From positions 61,884,939 to 61,948,938 of the forward strand of contig OX388351.1 in the NCBI GenBank assembly GCA_947579665.1: a stretch of 64,000 bases of DNA, in the 5' to 3' direction. Positions 21,326 to 32,739 of this stretch are shown here, piece after piece. The DNA is from Sympetrum striolatum. Taxonomy: Eukaryota; Arthropoda; Insecta; Odonata; Libellulidae. Each line of letters opens with the position of its first letter. The first letter of the stretch is position 1. The translations under genes and the position numbers were made by a program. Under the pieces are notes generated by a model. The model saw nothing but the letters and a program-made list of their open reading frames with translations, was not told the origin of the DNA and ran no database searches.

Positions 21326-22463
21326 AAATGCATTACCTCGCGCGGAAAAGCTTTAACCATATGTCGAGCACTTTCAAAGCAAGTATTGCAGGTGCCTGGT
21401 ATATATTTCCTTTTCGTGCCTATGTCAGCTAGACTCAGGACCCTCATTTTACAATCGCCCAGTAGAAACTATCCTCTGGCTAATTCAAAGCTCCTTCCTC
21501 ACCATGGTGCTAAGGAAATTAGATGTTATTGCACTCGTAAAAATATTCCCAAATAATATTATTATATTAGCGTATTTTAGTAAACAAAGACTTCCTAATA
21601 AACAACCCAAGTTTTTATCACTGATACTTTTTTTATGAACGTCTGACTTTATAAAGTTAATGAACGAGGATTATGCTGCCATAATAAAGTTATTATTAAG
21701 CTGCTAAAATGGACTTCTCAGTTTGTTGGGAAGTGTCATAAATATAACTAGTTGCTAATTAAGAGGTGATTTTGCAGCTGTCTGACACATGTTATTGGTA
21801 TATTAAGGGCACGAGCTCGAATTCCGCTTAAGTTAAATGAGTTTTTTATCTTAAACTTCTCTTGTTCGGGAAATGAACGAATGTAAGATATGGTTTCCAC
21901 ATATATTTATACGCCCCAGTGATGAATATATATATTTACCAGAGAAATGCAATTCATTGTGGAAAAATAACCATTGGACATGAAAGATTCGGAACCGATT
22001 CATCACCAATTGTCGGTCAAGAACATGTTTCGTGTGTCAGTGGAAATTCCTCTTCTACCAAGGATTCGAGGTCGTTCGCTGAAAGACAATATCCTTTGAC
22101 TCATTTTCCACAATAAGAGGTATTTGACAGGGCCTCCTGATTTCTGGAAGCACGATGAACCTTTCGCTTTCAGTGCAGCGGATTTTCGAAAGCCTATGCG
22201 TCACTCGCAACAACAAACCGGTCGTAAGGCAAGGAGCTCAGGCTTACTTACTCAGACTTATTGGCGACTATTTCTTCATTTAGGTCTTCACGACGATAGA
22301 CGGACAACCAGCGGACCGCGCAAGCAAATCTTTTTCATTTTCACGCTTTAAAAAAAACAAAAATTGACATTTTTATGCATATTATTATTCATTGTTCGTC
22401 TACAACCAGGACAATTCGCGGGTTCACAATTTACAATTTTCTCGGCGGTAGTTCCAAACCAAT
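21326..22463. other. Unassigned sequence between LINE copies
   Basis: No gene or terminal repeats are recognised. The first 75 bases resemble 16770-16880, upstream of the LINE. The open frames at 21919-22351 are short and without known motifs. Confidence 0.4.
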
Positions 22464-22592
22464 TATATAGATTTAGATTGAGATATATACCCCGTGAGCC
22501 GCCAGATGGGTATGGCAGGGGTTGTAATAACACCATCATCACGTAATCTACTCTATCAGCCTCTCTCCCGGGGAAAAAAGCGACCAAAAGTA
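22464..22592 (-). mobile_element. Short 5'-truncated 3' end of the same LINE family
   Basis: On the minus strand the sequence reads FFPGREADRVDYVMM, which corresponds to the FFPQAIRDANR terminus of the intact ORF2. It then has the 3' UTR block CAACCCCTGCCATACCCATC and CGGGGTATATATCTCAATC, and the tail of AATCTAAATCT repeats. Only about 130 bases are present, as for a heavily truncated insertion. Confidence 0.75.
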
Positions 22593-23774
22593 ATAATGTT
22601 TTGTGATTACCTCCCTGTAACGTTTTCTCGATGCTTCTCGGAGATCGCGATTAGGTCTTTAGTTGCACTAAAATTTCATTTACTTCGTCTTTAGGTTCTG
22701 AACCAATAAAGCTTTCGAAGAGCTTCCGTCAGTTATTAGATCTTCTCACCTGGAGCGAATTCCAATAAAGAAGTGGTTAACTCTATGTCTATGAGGCTGA
22801 ATCATATAGAGGAGAATGAAAATATTATTTATCATCCTATATTTTTCTTGATTCCAATGAATTTTCTCGATTATTAATCATAGTGCATATGTGCACACTG
22901 TTACCGAGTCTGAGAGAAATACGAATACATATAAATATTTTCCACTTGCTCTAAATTATGTTATCTAGTCTCCTTCTCTTAAAAACATGGAAATTGAGTA
23001 ACATTACGGGGATGAAGGTCCATGACGGAGCTGACATTTTTTCATAATCATCCATGTGTAAGAATCTACGGATTCTATCGAATGTGGACATGAATATACA
23101 GATGATAATTAATAATTGCTTTGTCGCAGGGGCGCAGCCAGGATTTGTCATTGAGGGAGAGGGTTATAGACAGTAGAATGAGTGAAAACATTTCTACATT
23201 TCAGGGCCGGTATATTCATGCACGCTACATGATAGAAGATATGTTAAATTAAAAAAAAAAACTAAAATGCATAGAAAACTAGGATATGTTCACGGTTATG
23301 TGGCAAAATTAAAACCTTTTTGAGATTTTAGTTTGTAAAATGAATAATTGAATAATAATGATGAATAATAATCCTCAATGATATTTGGATTTCCAGTTTT
23401 GATAGGGCCAATTTCTCTTACATTGTCATTATTTCTAAAGGTGTAAGGTTTTTATCATTGTAAATATTAATTTCGAGTGCCTTTGAGAGTTTTTTGAAAT
23501 CCAAGGAAGGTTAATTAAACTTTCCTTTAACTGTTAGTGAATGTGAGAAGAAATAAATTTGTAGTAGTGATTTAGGAGATGATATTGAAACGTAAGTATT
23601 TTGGAGGTAGCACTATAATTTGGACAACCCAGTTACTTTGAAGGAAACCGAAGACCAATCGTAGCGGAGACGGATGAATTTTTCCTCTTAATATCATATG
23701 TTGTTTTATAAATTCGATATATTCTGATTATTGAGTTAAAATGTCGACAGCACAAAAACACCATAAAAATATGT

Positions 23775-24085
23775 CTATGTAAGAACCCCTCAATCCGCCT
23801 TTCGGCGTGTGGCAGGGGGTGCAAGCACCTTGACTCTATTTTCCTAAACGGTTGCTTTCGCGTATACTTCGCGGAAAAAATGAATTTTTGAAACGATTCG
23901 TTTTAGCATCTATTTCCCTAATCTTTCGGGCAGTATCAGCACGGCCCATATAACAGGGGGGTTGCATTATATCGATTGCATTATTAGAGAACCTAATTTT
24001 TCTGAACTTACTTAGTAAATTTATCCTTTGAATTAGTCTTCTATCTCTTAATGATTACCATCCCGCGTACTGATTCATCTGAGTA
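23775..24085 (-). mobile_element. 3' end of a second related LINE family, decayed
   Basis: On the minus strand a broken coding end (KTNRFKNSFFPRSIREWN-like, with substitutions and stops) is followed by TGCTTGCACCCCCTGCCAC and ACGCCGAAAGGCGGATTGAG. This resembles the 3' UTR of the intact LINE (CACCCCCTGCCATACGCC plus a CGCC/GGCG hairpin) but belongs to a different subfamily. The boundary with the degenerate copy starting at 24190 is unclear. Confidence 0.6.
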
Positions 24086-24189
24086 ACACTCACCGTTTTA
24101 TCATGGCTATTCTGTACAAATCGTATCGTATACAACCAATCAAACAAATGCCGTACACCAACTGTAATATGAAAGTAATAATCAGTGTA

Positions 24190-26850
24190 AACGCGAAACA
24201 GTATTTTCTCGTTTGGCTAGGTTGAATAAGAGGAATATAAGTTTTATTTTCTTTGAAACACAATGAGCATCCCCTCAACGATCTACTAGTTAATCTTTGC
24301 ATTCTATTCACTTTTCTTATCGCATCTCTAATATGTTCTTTCAAAGATAAACTACAGCTAAACATGACACTTAGATATTTTGTGTGGCGCACTAACACTA
24401 AGGGTTGTCGCGAAATTTGTTGCTGCGTGGAAATAACGTTTTTGGATGATATCTAACATCCTTACGCTTTATATACATCATTCAAAAAAACTCTAGGTGC
24501 GTCTTACAAGATTTACCTTTATGGAATCCGTGCTGGATCCGAATGATTCCTATCTTTACGGTAAGGAACTGAATAATAGAGCTTGCTATAGTATGCTCCA
24601 TTATTTTGCAGAAATTCGAAATTAACGAAAAATACCCATAATAATCTGATTTTTCTTAGGCCCCGGAGTGACGTTTAACTTCTTCCACGACATTTGGATA
24701 GTACCCTCATTAATTGATTTCTGATAGAATTTCCTATCAATCTGTTGCAGTGAATTTCCACTCGCATCAACTTATATCTCTATGGAAATCGTCTCCGAAT
24801 CAATGCGCGAGGTAAAATCGTGAACTCAACCATCATCTAATGAGAAACATTTTTGGAAGTACGGGTTAAGTAAGTTAGCTTAGGAAAATGCTCTGCTTCG
24901 TCCCGAGAGGGTTGTTGCAGTACGCGCATGGCTAAATACGGAGACGAAGCGAGTCCGAAAGTAACTGTGTTTAATTCGTATTCTTGTAAAGTGGAGTTTT
25001 CATTAGGACGCCAAATTATATGCTGATATCTCCTATGGTCCGGGCGCACCCAAATCATTCTATACATTTTGGATATATCTGCCACAATTGTAATAACATG
25101 GAGCCGAAACCTCAAGATTAAATCTACAATATTTTGGTGGAGTTTCGGGCCCTTTAAAAGCATATCGTTTAGGGCAGACCCGGATGAGGTCTGAGCTGAG
25201 GCATCAAATACCACGCGAACTTTGGTTGTTGCGCTAGATTCTTTCACTACCGCATGATGTGGAATAAATACTTTCCCGAACCCCACTTAGTCAGAGACAT
25301 ATGACCTAAAGTGAGATATTCATTCAAAATTGCATTCTGCCGATTTATTTAAGGCAATTCCCTCTTCGCTTATAAAGCTAGGCACAGAAAATTGACCACC
25401 ACGAGTCTCACGCACTTATGACCAAAATTCTTTCTAATCGCCAACTAGTGATTTTAACAGGGTTCGAGATATATATTCCTGGTATTCTCTTCGTGATCCT
25501 TCCTCAAATAGCTTTTGCACTTCTCTATAGTTTTGATCACCAAGCTCAAGGATCTCCCCGCTCGAATTAAGTTTTCTCAATCGCGAGTCAATGACTCCTA
25601 TGCAACGATTCAAATCTCTTCCTCGTCTCACCTACTGTTTACGCGGAACATATATAACTAAATCTACTTTGATTATCCGTAGAAACTCTACCCAACTATC
25701 ATTTACTGTATTTTCACCCGAAAACCGTCAAAAAATATCCAAGTCTTCGTTCAAATAAAACCTTAAACTCAGAAATAATTGCTTTGCTAATTACATACAC
25801 TTGCCTCACCGGCTTAAGAGATCTAACCGCTACTACTTTCATCCCTGCCATTATGACATCATGGTCTGACTGTACTGTCAACTACAGCGAGGCTAGTTAT
25901 TATTTGTGGTTGGGAAGTGGCTAGTAAATCTAAATTGATACCTTGCCTCGCACGATTCGTTCGAGTTTTCGTCATAATTACCTGATCTAAAGCATGCAAC
26001 GAAAAAGTAAGATGTATTTCGTGAATTTTTTCTCTCACTGCTAGTGCTGGAGAATTTTAGATTATCCCATTTAATATGCGGTAGGTAAAAATCCCTTCCT
26101 ACGGCGATGATTGGATCTTTTATTTTCTCGCCATTTTTCTGTAAGGCCTCGGATAAATCAACAATACAACCTATTTTTTCATCGGGAGGACGACACAAAG
26201 AACAAACATTAATCTTACTTCCGTTTTGTCTTTGAATCGAGCACCAAATGATTTCGCTCCTGCTATTTTCTACGAACTCATCGCGCTCACTAATTAAATG
26301 AGTCCATACTGCTATAAAAACTCTACCGCTAGATCTACATAGTCATATTTTCGTTATATCATATAATCGTGGGAAATATCTAGCTTTTGGTAATATCTTC
26401 GCTTAAGCAACTCTCTTCCTAGTATGATATCCGCGCAAGTTCTCGTCGTAATGTTAAAGAGTAGTAGTAGTAGTATTGTTAAAAGTGCTTCGACAGCTAA
26501 TGTTAAAAAATTCCGCCTGTTTATTACGTAAGCTCTTGCAATTTACTGTTATTATTTTTAGATCTCTCAGTTCTCACATTAAAACACGGTTTCCTTTTTC
26601 GAATAACCTTTATCTTTTTTTTAAGTAAATTTTTCTTTTTCACCATTGCAATTTTTTATTTTTTGGGGCTAAGCTCATGCATACCCTTTTGCCTATTTAA
26701 GTGTGTGTTAGTAACTATTTCTACTGCTGAATTAAAGAATAACTTTGTCTGCGTATATTCGCTCTATTCTCTAATCTATTCGCATCTAAACCGCAAAACT
26801 ACGTAGTAAACGGCTTTAAAACTACGGTCTTCATGGAGGGAGAGGGGGGC
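24190..26850 (-). pseudogene. Degenerate LINE ORF2 copy, antisense to the intact one
   Basis: Homology to the intact ORF2 is collinear on the minus strand. The N-terminal NCRSIRNKQ equivalent is near 26560-26500, YVCSLYRPPDG near 26200, GDFNLPHINW near 26090, and QNYREVRKL to LLESLGGD at 25631-25434. ESRGGQFSVPS is near 25400, DFTSRIDSE near 24815, LDEGTVPMSWKK near 24700, and FKEHIRDAIGKANRMQRLTGR at about 24350-24260. There are many stops and frameshifts. Two insertions interrupt it: a BEL/Pao fragment (24882-25336) and a 39-bp insert with 10-bp flanking repeats near 26460-26500. The segment for the reverse transcriptase core between about 24600 and 24400 is deleted. Confidence 0.8.
24882..25336 (-). 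mobile_element. BEL/Pao reverse transcriptase fragment inside the LINE copy
   Basis: On the minus strand, after a frame change, the sequence reads NEYLTLGHM, then FIPHHAVVKES, VRVVFDASA, LNDMLLKGP, VADISKMYRMI (the first catalytic Asp block), YELNTVTFGLASSPYLA and ending near RDEAEHFP. These blocks are characteristic of BEL/Pao polyproteins and order correctly. Only about 455 bases are present. No LTR, primer-binding site or target duplication is visible. The trailing open residues after this point (KLTYL...) are LINE sequence in another frame. It lies exactly between ORF2 residues about 475 and 480 of the host LINE. Confidence 0.8.
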
Positions 26851-26869
26851 GGGAGTGTTTCGGAAGAGT

Positions 26870-28219
26870 CCGTAAAGTCCAGAGAAAGTTTAGTAAAATC
26901 AGCGAATAATAGCTGAGTATGGCGCCTAACATATGGATCTAAGTAGCCTTGAGAAGTATTTTAACATATGGAAATCAAGATGATCAAATTGGAAGCGGAA
27001 AATTTTATTCATCGCTACAGAGAAAGTAGAGAAGTGAATACCGGCCTCTTGGAAACTTTACACAAGTTTTGATCATACTGTAACAAGTATTTTCTTCTGT
27101 TTGCTCTGTTCTTCAACGTATAATCTATGGGGCACGTATATTTCGTCGAAAATGAGTAATTATGATTACACTAGGAGGCGAGTACGGTATATGTAATGAT
27201 TGATTATCGGACATTCGAATCATCAGTTTCTACTTGTGTTTAAGATTCCAACTGATGGTATATAATGGAACCCAATGTCCATTGCATTCTAGCTCATTAA
27301 TCAAATAGATTACAGCTCTGGATAAATTAGATTGAAATTAACTGTTGTAGAGTAAATACACTCACTGAAGAGGAAAATCGTATGAGTGGTGTGATGAATG
27401 ACTGTAACATCAATAGAGATGTGATACCGTTGCAATTTATTATATTTTTTCAGTCAGTATGGTTAAAGTGCATTGATGTCTCATAAGAAACACCATTTGT
27501 TATTACAAAAATATTACTCCCTATTACATATTGCCTGATAGAGCTGGAAATTGTGGATTACCGATTCTACCATTTAAAAGCTAATAATAGTGATGAAAAT
27601 TCCTGTCAAAACGTTAAATGCTAAAAAGCTCTAATTGGTAAAAAGCTCTTGGAAAAGAACTCCTTCAACACACGGATTAGATTGGATTCATCGAAGGTAT
27701 ATTTTTAATACCTCAAGCAGTGGAAAACTACACTGCTCGAGAGAAAATAGAAAGGTAAGAATAGGACGCATCTTAGTGGTTTCTGAATTCCAATTTTTAA
27801 GTGTTGAATTCCCTTTGCAAGAATTCTATTCCATCACAATTCTAGTATGTAGACCTTTAATTCGCGAAGTAATACCTCAAAATGTTCATTTTAACGTCTA
27901 ATACTCCGCTATCAAACAATCTTGTTTGTAACTATCTCCCAGTGTATTATATTGAAATTCTACACAACTATTTTTATCACGACTAACTTTTAATAATAAA
28001 TGGCAAAAAATGAAGACAATGAGGCAGAGGCACTACTTGAAAATCCCGCGAAGGTGAGTCTTAAATGTCTGCATATATATACGATACTAAAAGTCTATTT
28101 TCCATTCGTAAGGACTTTGAATATTGCCGGTTTTACTGCCTCTATACAGAATTGCCGAATTGTCGGAGTTAGAGTGATTTCAGTTAGTTTCCACGTAATC
28201 CGCGCTCTGACGCCAACTG
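26870..28219. other. Unassigned sequence at the right of the island
   Basis: Nothing is recognised apart from the mariner-like terminus at its right edge. The open frames at 27635-27901 and 28000-28257 lack family motifs; the latter ends inside the terminal repeat. Confidence 0.4.
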
Positions 28220-28248
28220 GTGTTGCGATAATTGTTTCCGCCACTGTA

Positions 28249-29530
28249 CATACTTAAAAATGTTAAAATGACTATATCCTAATAATCACTCTTTTTTTTT
28301 TAAATAACATATCCTATTTGAATGGAATACTTGCCGTAGTTTGCTGCTGTTATTTCAAAGATAAAGAACCTTCGGTATTCAAGGGAAATTCTTCTACAGC
28401 TGGTGTAACTTTCGAGCCCTAAATCATAAGGAAATTTTATATCACTTCCCTCTCCCAATTATAGTATAATATCAAATCAAATTGATACATATTCTCATAT
28501 AGTAAGTGATATATTCTTAAAAAAGATGAGAGGAATTATACATTAATACATTTTGATCGAATTTGGTTGAAATTTCTCCTCCCATTACACATATCTATGT
28601 TCTCTTGTACTCAACCTAATTTTTGGAAGACATTTTTTTTAAAGAGCGGTAAAATAAAGCCAGCTGGGATTCGCAGAATCGCGCCTTAACAAAACCGCGT
28701 TACAAAATCCGATCAAAGGATGACGATATTCATTTGAGGATTTGCACCAGATTTTGGTTTTGAACACAAAGGGCACGGTTTCTTTCTGCTATTATTGATA
28801 ATAGATACTCCTACGTGGAAAAGTATTTTAGGATATTTAGATGAATATTATTGTAATTAGATTATTTTATTCTGAATCTGAAAGCAAAAATCCTAGCACG
28901 TTTAGAATGTTAAGTATTATTTTTTCGCAATTTTATTTGTATGATTTAACTAATTCGACTAACCAATCGTATTTTAAAATGCTGTGCTTAGAAATCCGAA
29001 AACTTCCAATGTGGATAATTTAAAGATTAATTTGGGGGAAAGCCCTTTAATTAAGCTGGAAACAGTTGAATTTAAATTAAGGAATAGAAAGAATTAATTA
29101 AGTTTCTATATGCTAAAGGAAAATGAAATTACTATGATACATGCGGTCATTCTTATATTCTGATACTACTAAAATATCAGGGAATAGTCGAAGAGCAATG
29201 CATCAATGATACATTTCGTTTCGACACCAAACATATGCCAATTAAAAATCTATGGACGTCAATTAGAAAGGATGTCCCATTAGCTTAAACTGTATTTAAT
29301 ATGGAAAGCACAAGATATATAATCAACAAGTTAAATTTAACTAGAAATTAGGATATAACTAAACATTTAGTAGAATTTACGGTAGGGAAAGGTATGGGTA
29401 ATACGGATGGAATAAGGAATAAAATGAGGACAAATGAAATATAATGCTATTAACATATAGATTTATAAGTAATATAGAGACCGAGAATTTTCCGATTATT
29501 TGGTAACATTCTTCGTTTTTAAGCAATATT
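28249..29530. repeat. Segmental duplication copy 1, continuation
   Basis: The block 'aatcactctttttt' to 'cttgccgtagtttgctgctgtt' (28285-28350) matches 54815-54885 of copy 2. The rest, to about 29440, is missing from copy 2. No gene is seen; the only open frame of note (28841-29023, 60 codons) has no recognisable features. Confidence 0.6.
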
Positions 29531-29539
29531 CGACTGACT

Positions 29540-30610
29540 GGCTTTATTTTCATTCTTCAAAAACTTGATCGGAACTTGCGCTACCTTGAAGGTAAAAACG
29601 TAGCAGCGCGGTGATGCTGAGGAATGGTGACGGAAGGAACACCGAATAAAATTAGTAAAAATTAAATATAATACAATTATTACATATATTTTTTTCAATA
29701 AGATTGAGGGAAAGTATTTTTAGATATTTATTGTTTCTTAAATAATAATTAAGTAAGTGGGTTCAATTTCATTTTTCAGAATATCCTATGGAACTTAAGC
29801 TACCTTGAGGGTACGAGAGAAGGGGCGCGATATTGCTGATGGATGATACTTGGTCATCGGATGGAACACAGAATAAAATGAGTACATATGGAATGTAATG
29901 TTATAACTAAAAAAAATTAAGTAATATTGAGATCAACGTTTTATATTATTTTGTGATATTTTCGTGTTTTTAAAATAGTATTTAATTAACTGGTTTAATT
30001 TTATATTCTCCTGAAACTTAATCGGAACTTAGGCTACCTTAAAGGCGCAAGAGTAGGGGCGCGGTGATGATGGATGATGATGCTTGGCCCACGGTTGGAG
30101 CACCGAATAAAATGTGTACAAATGGAATATAATCCCTCTACTTTGAATTTTTAAGGATTAAAGATGGCGAGTATTTTTTCATATTTTATGAATTTTTGCT
30201 TTTAAAACAATATTTAATTAACTGGAATTTAATTTCGATCTTTAGAAACTTGATCAGAACTTAAACTACCTTGAAATTGCGAGAGTATGAGCTTATAGTT
30301 ATTAAGAAAAGATTCTTGTTCCATGGATGGAACACCCAATACAAGGAGTGCAGCAGGGTTTTAATAAAATTACTATTTAATTTCATTTAGTATAGAAAGC
30401 GAATATATTTTATTGTATGACGTATTTTTTTGTTTTGAAAACTATGTTACATTAACTGATTTCATTTTCATTCTTTAGTATCGCGATCGGAACTTTTCGA
30501 TACCATGAAAAAGCGAGTGTATGTGCGCGGAGATGATCAGGATGATTGCTTGGTCGAAGGATTCAATACCGAGTACAGTGAGTACATTGGGAATCTAATG
30601 TTATTATTAT
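29540..30610 (+). repeat. Array of five 230-bp units, left
   Basis: The marker 'gatcggaact' recurs at about 29567, 29786, 30020, 30252 and 30485, a spacing of 219-234 bp. Each unit has a pyrimidine-rich run ending in AG ('ttcattcttcag' type), then 'ggaacttacgctaccttgaag', 'gcgcggtgatgctga', 'gcttggtc', 'ggatggaacaccgaataaa' and an AT-rich spacer. The fifth unit is the exon-like one described separately. The first four have stops in the exon frame and lack the GT donor (ATGAGTA in place of GTGAGTA). Confidence 0.8.
30479..30577 (+). other. 99-bp exon-like segment with intact splice sites, left arm
   Basis: The acceptor 'ttcattctttag' ends at 30478 and the donor GTGAGTAC starts at 30578. The segment is 99 nt, starting and ending in phase 1, so it can be included or skipped without changing the frame. 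It reads SRSELFDTMKKR, then VYVRGDDQDD and LVEGFNTEY without a stop. The counterpart at 39250-39348 has the same length, phase and splice sites. Of about ten codon differences between them, about five are synonymous, more than expected for neutral drift, though the numbers are small. I recognise no family. Confidence 0.45.
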
Positions 30611-31219
30611 TCATTTCAAGTACTATAGAACGCTAGCGTTTTTTGTTTAAAATAATTTTTAATAATTTTCGATCTAGCATTTTAGTTACTTTTTGTAGAG
30701 AACTATACTAAATTGAGATGTTCGTAAACAGGTATTTAGTTTTCTGCATAAACGTCAAAGTAAATCAGTATCAATCCATCAAATTGAATTGTTCGTTCAA
30801 CATGATTACAAATGTCAAAAGTTAAACATTTTTCGGGCTTTAAAAAACATTAAATATCATTCCCGTTAAGAACATAGGATACTTTCATTTTATCGTGGTT
30901 TTCCTTTCCTTCATGTTAATTGCGAAACTTTTTTTAAATTACTTAAATGAATATTTAGACATTTTTTCGTTTTTTTTATTTTTTGTTCAAGTTCAAATAT
31001 AACTGAGTGACTCTGACTATATTTACTTTACTTTAAGTCTGATGTTTCTAGATCTTGATGATGCTGTTGAAAATTTTATACAACTACATTCATAGTAAGA
31101 ACTTCGTAGCATTGGTGAATAATGGTATTGGTTATGCGGGGATTTTACGCTTTTGATGAGAAATCAGGCCACTCTGATAGAGTTATCTAGTTGTGGCTAT
31201 GCACCCTTAGATACGTAAT

Positions 31220-32630
31220 TTTGTTGAAGAAAAGCTACTTATGTTATTTATTGTATTAAAAATGAATGCTTAGCAGACTGCTCTACGGAGAAAAGCAAAC
31301 CAAGGCTGCCTAAATTATTTTCAAGAAATTTTAGAAAAACAAATTAATTCTAATGGATCCATTTAGTTTGAAAATATGTGTTAGTTATACTTTCATGCAT
31401 CTTAGGATCATTATCATCCACTGGTAATACTCGCTGCACTAATTTGTTTCGCTAAAAAACGCTAATTATTTATGTATTAAAAAAATACATTCCACAATTC
31501 ACCTCATTACTTGCACCATAATTGAGTATACTAATTAGTAAAGAATCTCAGTAATATAGAAGTCAAAATATAACAGCAAAACAAGGAAGATTTTTAAATT
31601 TATGAAGCATGCAGAATTTAACTATTGAGTATAATCATAATACCTGCGTTAGTATTCACAATTGTGTTTGGTGAAACCTTCATTAATGCGATACAGGATT
31701 TAAGTGCTGAAAACTCCATTTATGCGATTCAAAATTAAAGAGCTGAATTCCACAAGAATAAGTTACTTTGAAAGGGTTATGTTTTTGTTGAATAATACTC
31801 ATGTTATTTACCTCGAAGGACTGTATCGGGGGACGGGGAGGAGTGACCGAATTGGAGGATTACAACTGGTTGAATTTTAACCGGGAGAGAATAAAAGAAA
31901 CACTTCCTTTAGTATGGAAAGGATGATGGATACTTAATCGCGTTTTACATAAAGACGTGAACCCAGGAATATTCCGAAACCAAACTAATACAGTGAATCA
32001 AAGTTAATCCTGGAAATGCACATTACAGTTATCTAATTTTATTCCTAATTATTTATTGAATCATATATTGAACAGTTCAGTGAATGCATCTTGTGATGCA
32101 CGTTTAACAAATATATATTGCATGTTTATGTTTTTATCTGTCTATTCATTCCTTCTGTAAAGATTATATATATATTTTTTTATTCTTTATTTTGTAAATG
32201 ATATTTTCTATCTCACAAATTTGATATATTACTATTTTTAAATAGGTTTTATGAAGTGAATTGAAATTAATACGTGAAGTGAAGATCACACTTCTATATG
32301 TGTTTCTTTAACCTTTTATTGAATCATTTATGGAACAATTCAGTGAAGCCTTATCTATTTATACTATTTGACATTTTTTCAAATTTTAATCTTACAAGTG
32401 ACTTGGAGATGAATTTTTATCAACTGTTTAATGAATTTTTATGTTTTCACGTTTGTAATCAGTGGATATTCTAGCTGTAAGGATAATAATAATTTCTTGA
32501 TTTATGCATACTTTGTATAGTATGTAGTTTGTGAATCCACACGAATTTATTTTTAACCGCTTTACGAAATACAATGTTATCTATTTATATCACTGCTATG
32601 TAATGGCAATATTAGTTATTAATTTTGTAC
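31220..32630. other. Palindrome arm without recognised genes, left
   Basis: AT-rich sequence with one GC-richer block (31815-31900). An imperfect internal repeat 'ttattgaatcatatattgaacagttcagtgaa' type occurs near 32050 and again near 32320. Its inverse copy is 34790-35800. Confidence 0.5.
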
Positions 32631-32639
32631 TTATACTTG

Positions 32640-32730
32640 TAAAATGACTGTAAATAAAAAAGGGATCTCTGTGGCAGAGAGGAAGGGCTAAGTAGGCCTC
32701 ACCTTTTGCCGCCATAAATAAATATGGCGT
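32640..32730 (+). mobile_element. Possible 3' tail of a non-LTR element, left arm
   Basis: The block 'aggcctcaccttttgccgcc' followed by ATAAATAAATA resembles 3' ends of arthropod LINEs that finish in short ATAAA repeats. The inverse copy is at 34705-34790. No coding sequence is attached, so the assignment is tentative. Confidence 0.3.
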
Positions 32731-32739
32731 CCGGGAGGC

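Larger units (their letters stand above)
15725..28246. mobile_element. 12.5-kb nested island bounded by mariner-like inverted repeats
   Basis: The left end CAGTGGCGGAAAAAATTATC (continuing GCAACAC, 27 bp) is mirrored at 28220-28246 with one mismatch (AAACAATTATC). TA flanks both ends (15723-15724, 28247-28248). Copy 2 runs uninterrupted through the homologous point near 54783. No mariner transposase is recognisable; the original element may have been short and later filled by the LINE and other insertions it now contains. Alternatively, two separate elements of the family may have inserted on either side, but the clean TA borders at both ends favour one interrupted element. Confidence 0.6.

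Noticed and set aside
23115..23165. A 'ggggcgcagccaggattt' motif as a transposon end
   Set aside because: I associate similar sequence with dispersed repeats, but no boundaries, duplication or second copy in the window support an element.
24837..24881. C-terminal end of the BEL/Pao open frame
   Set aside because: These bases align to the LINE around the insertion; the open frame simply runs across the junction.
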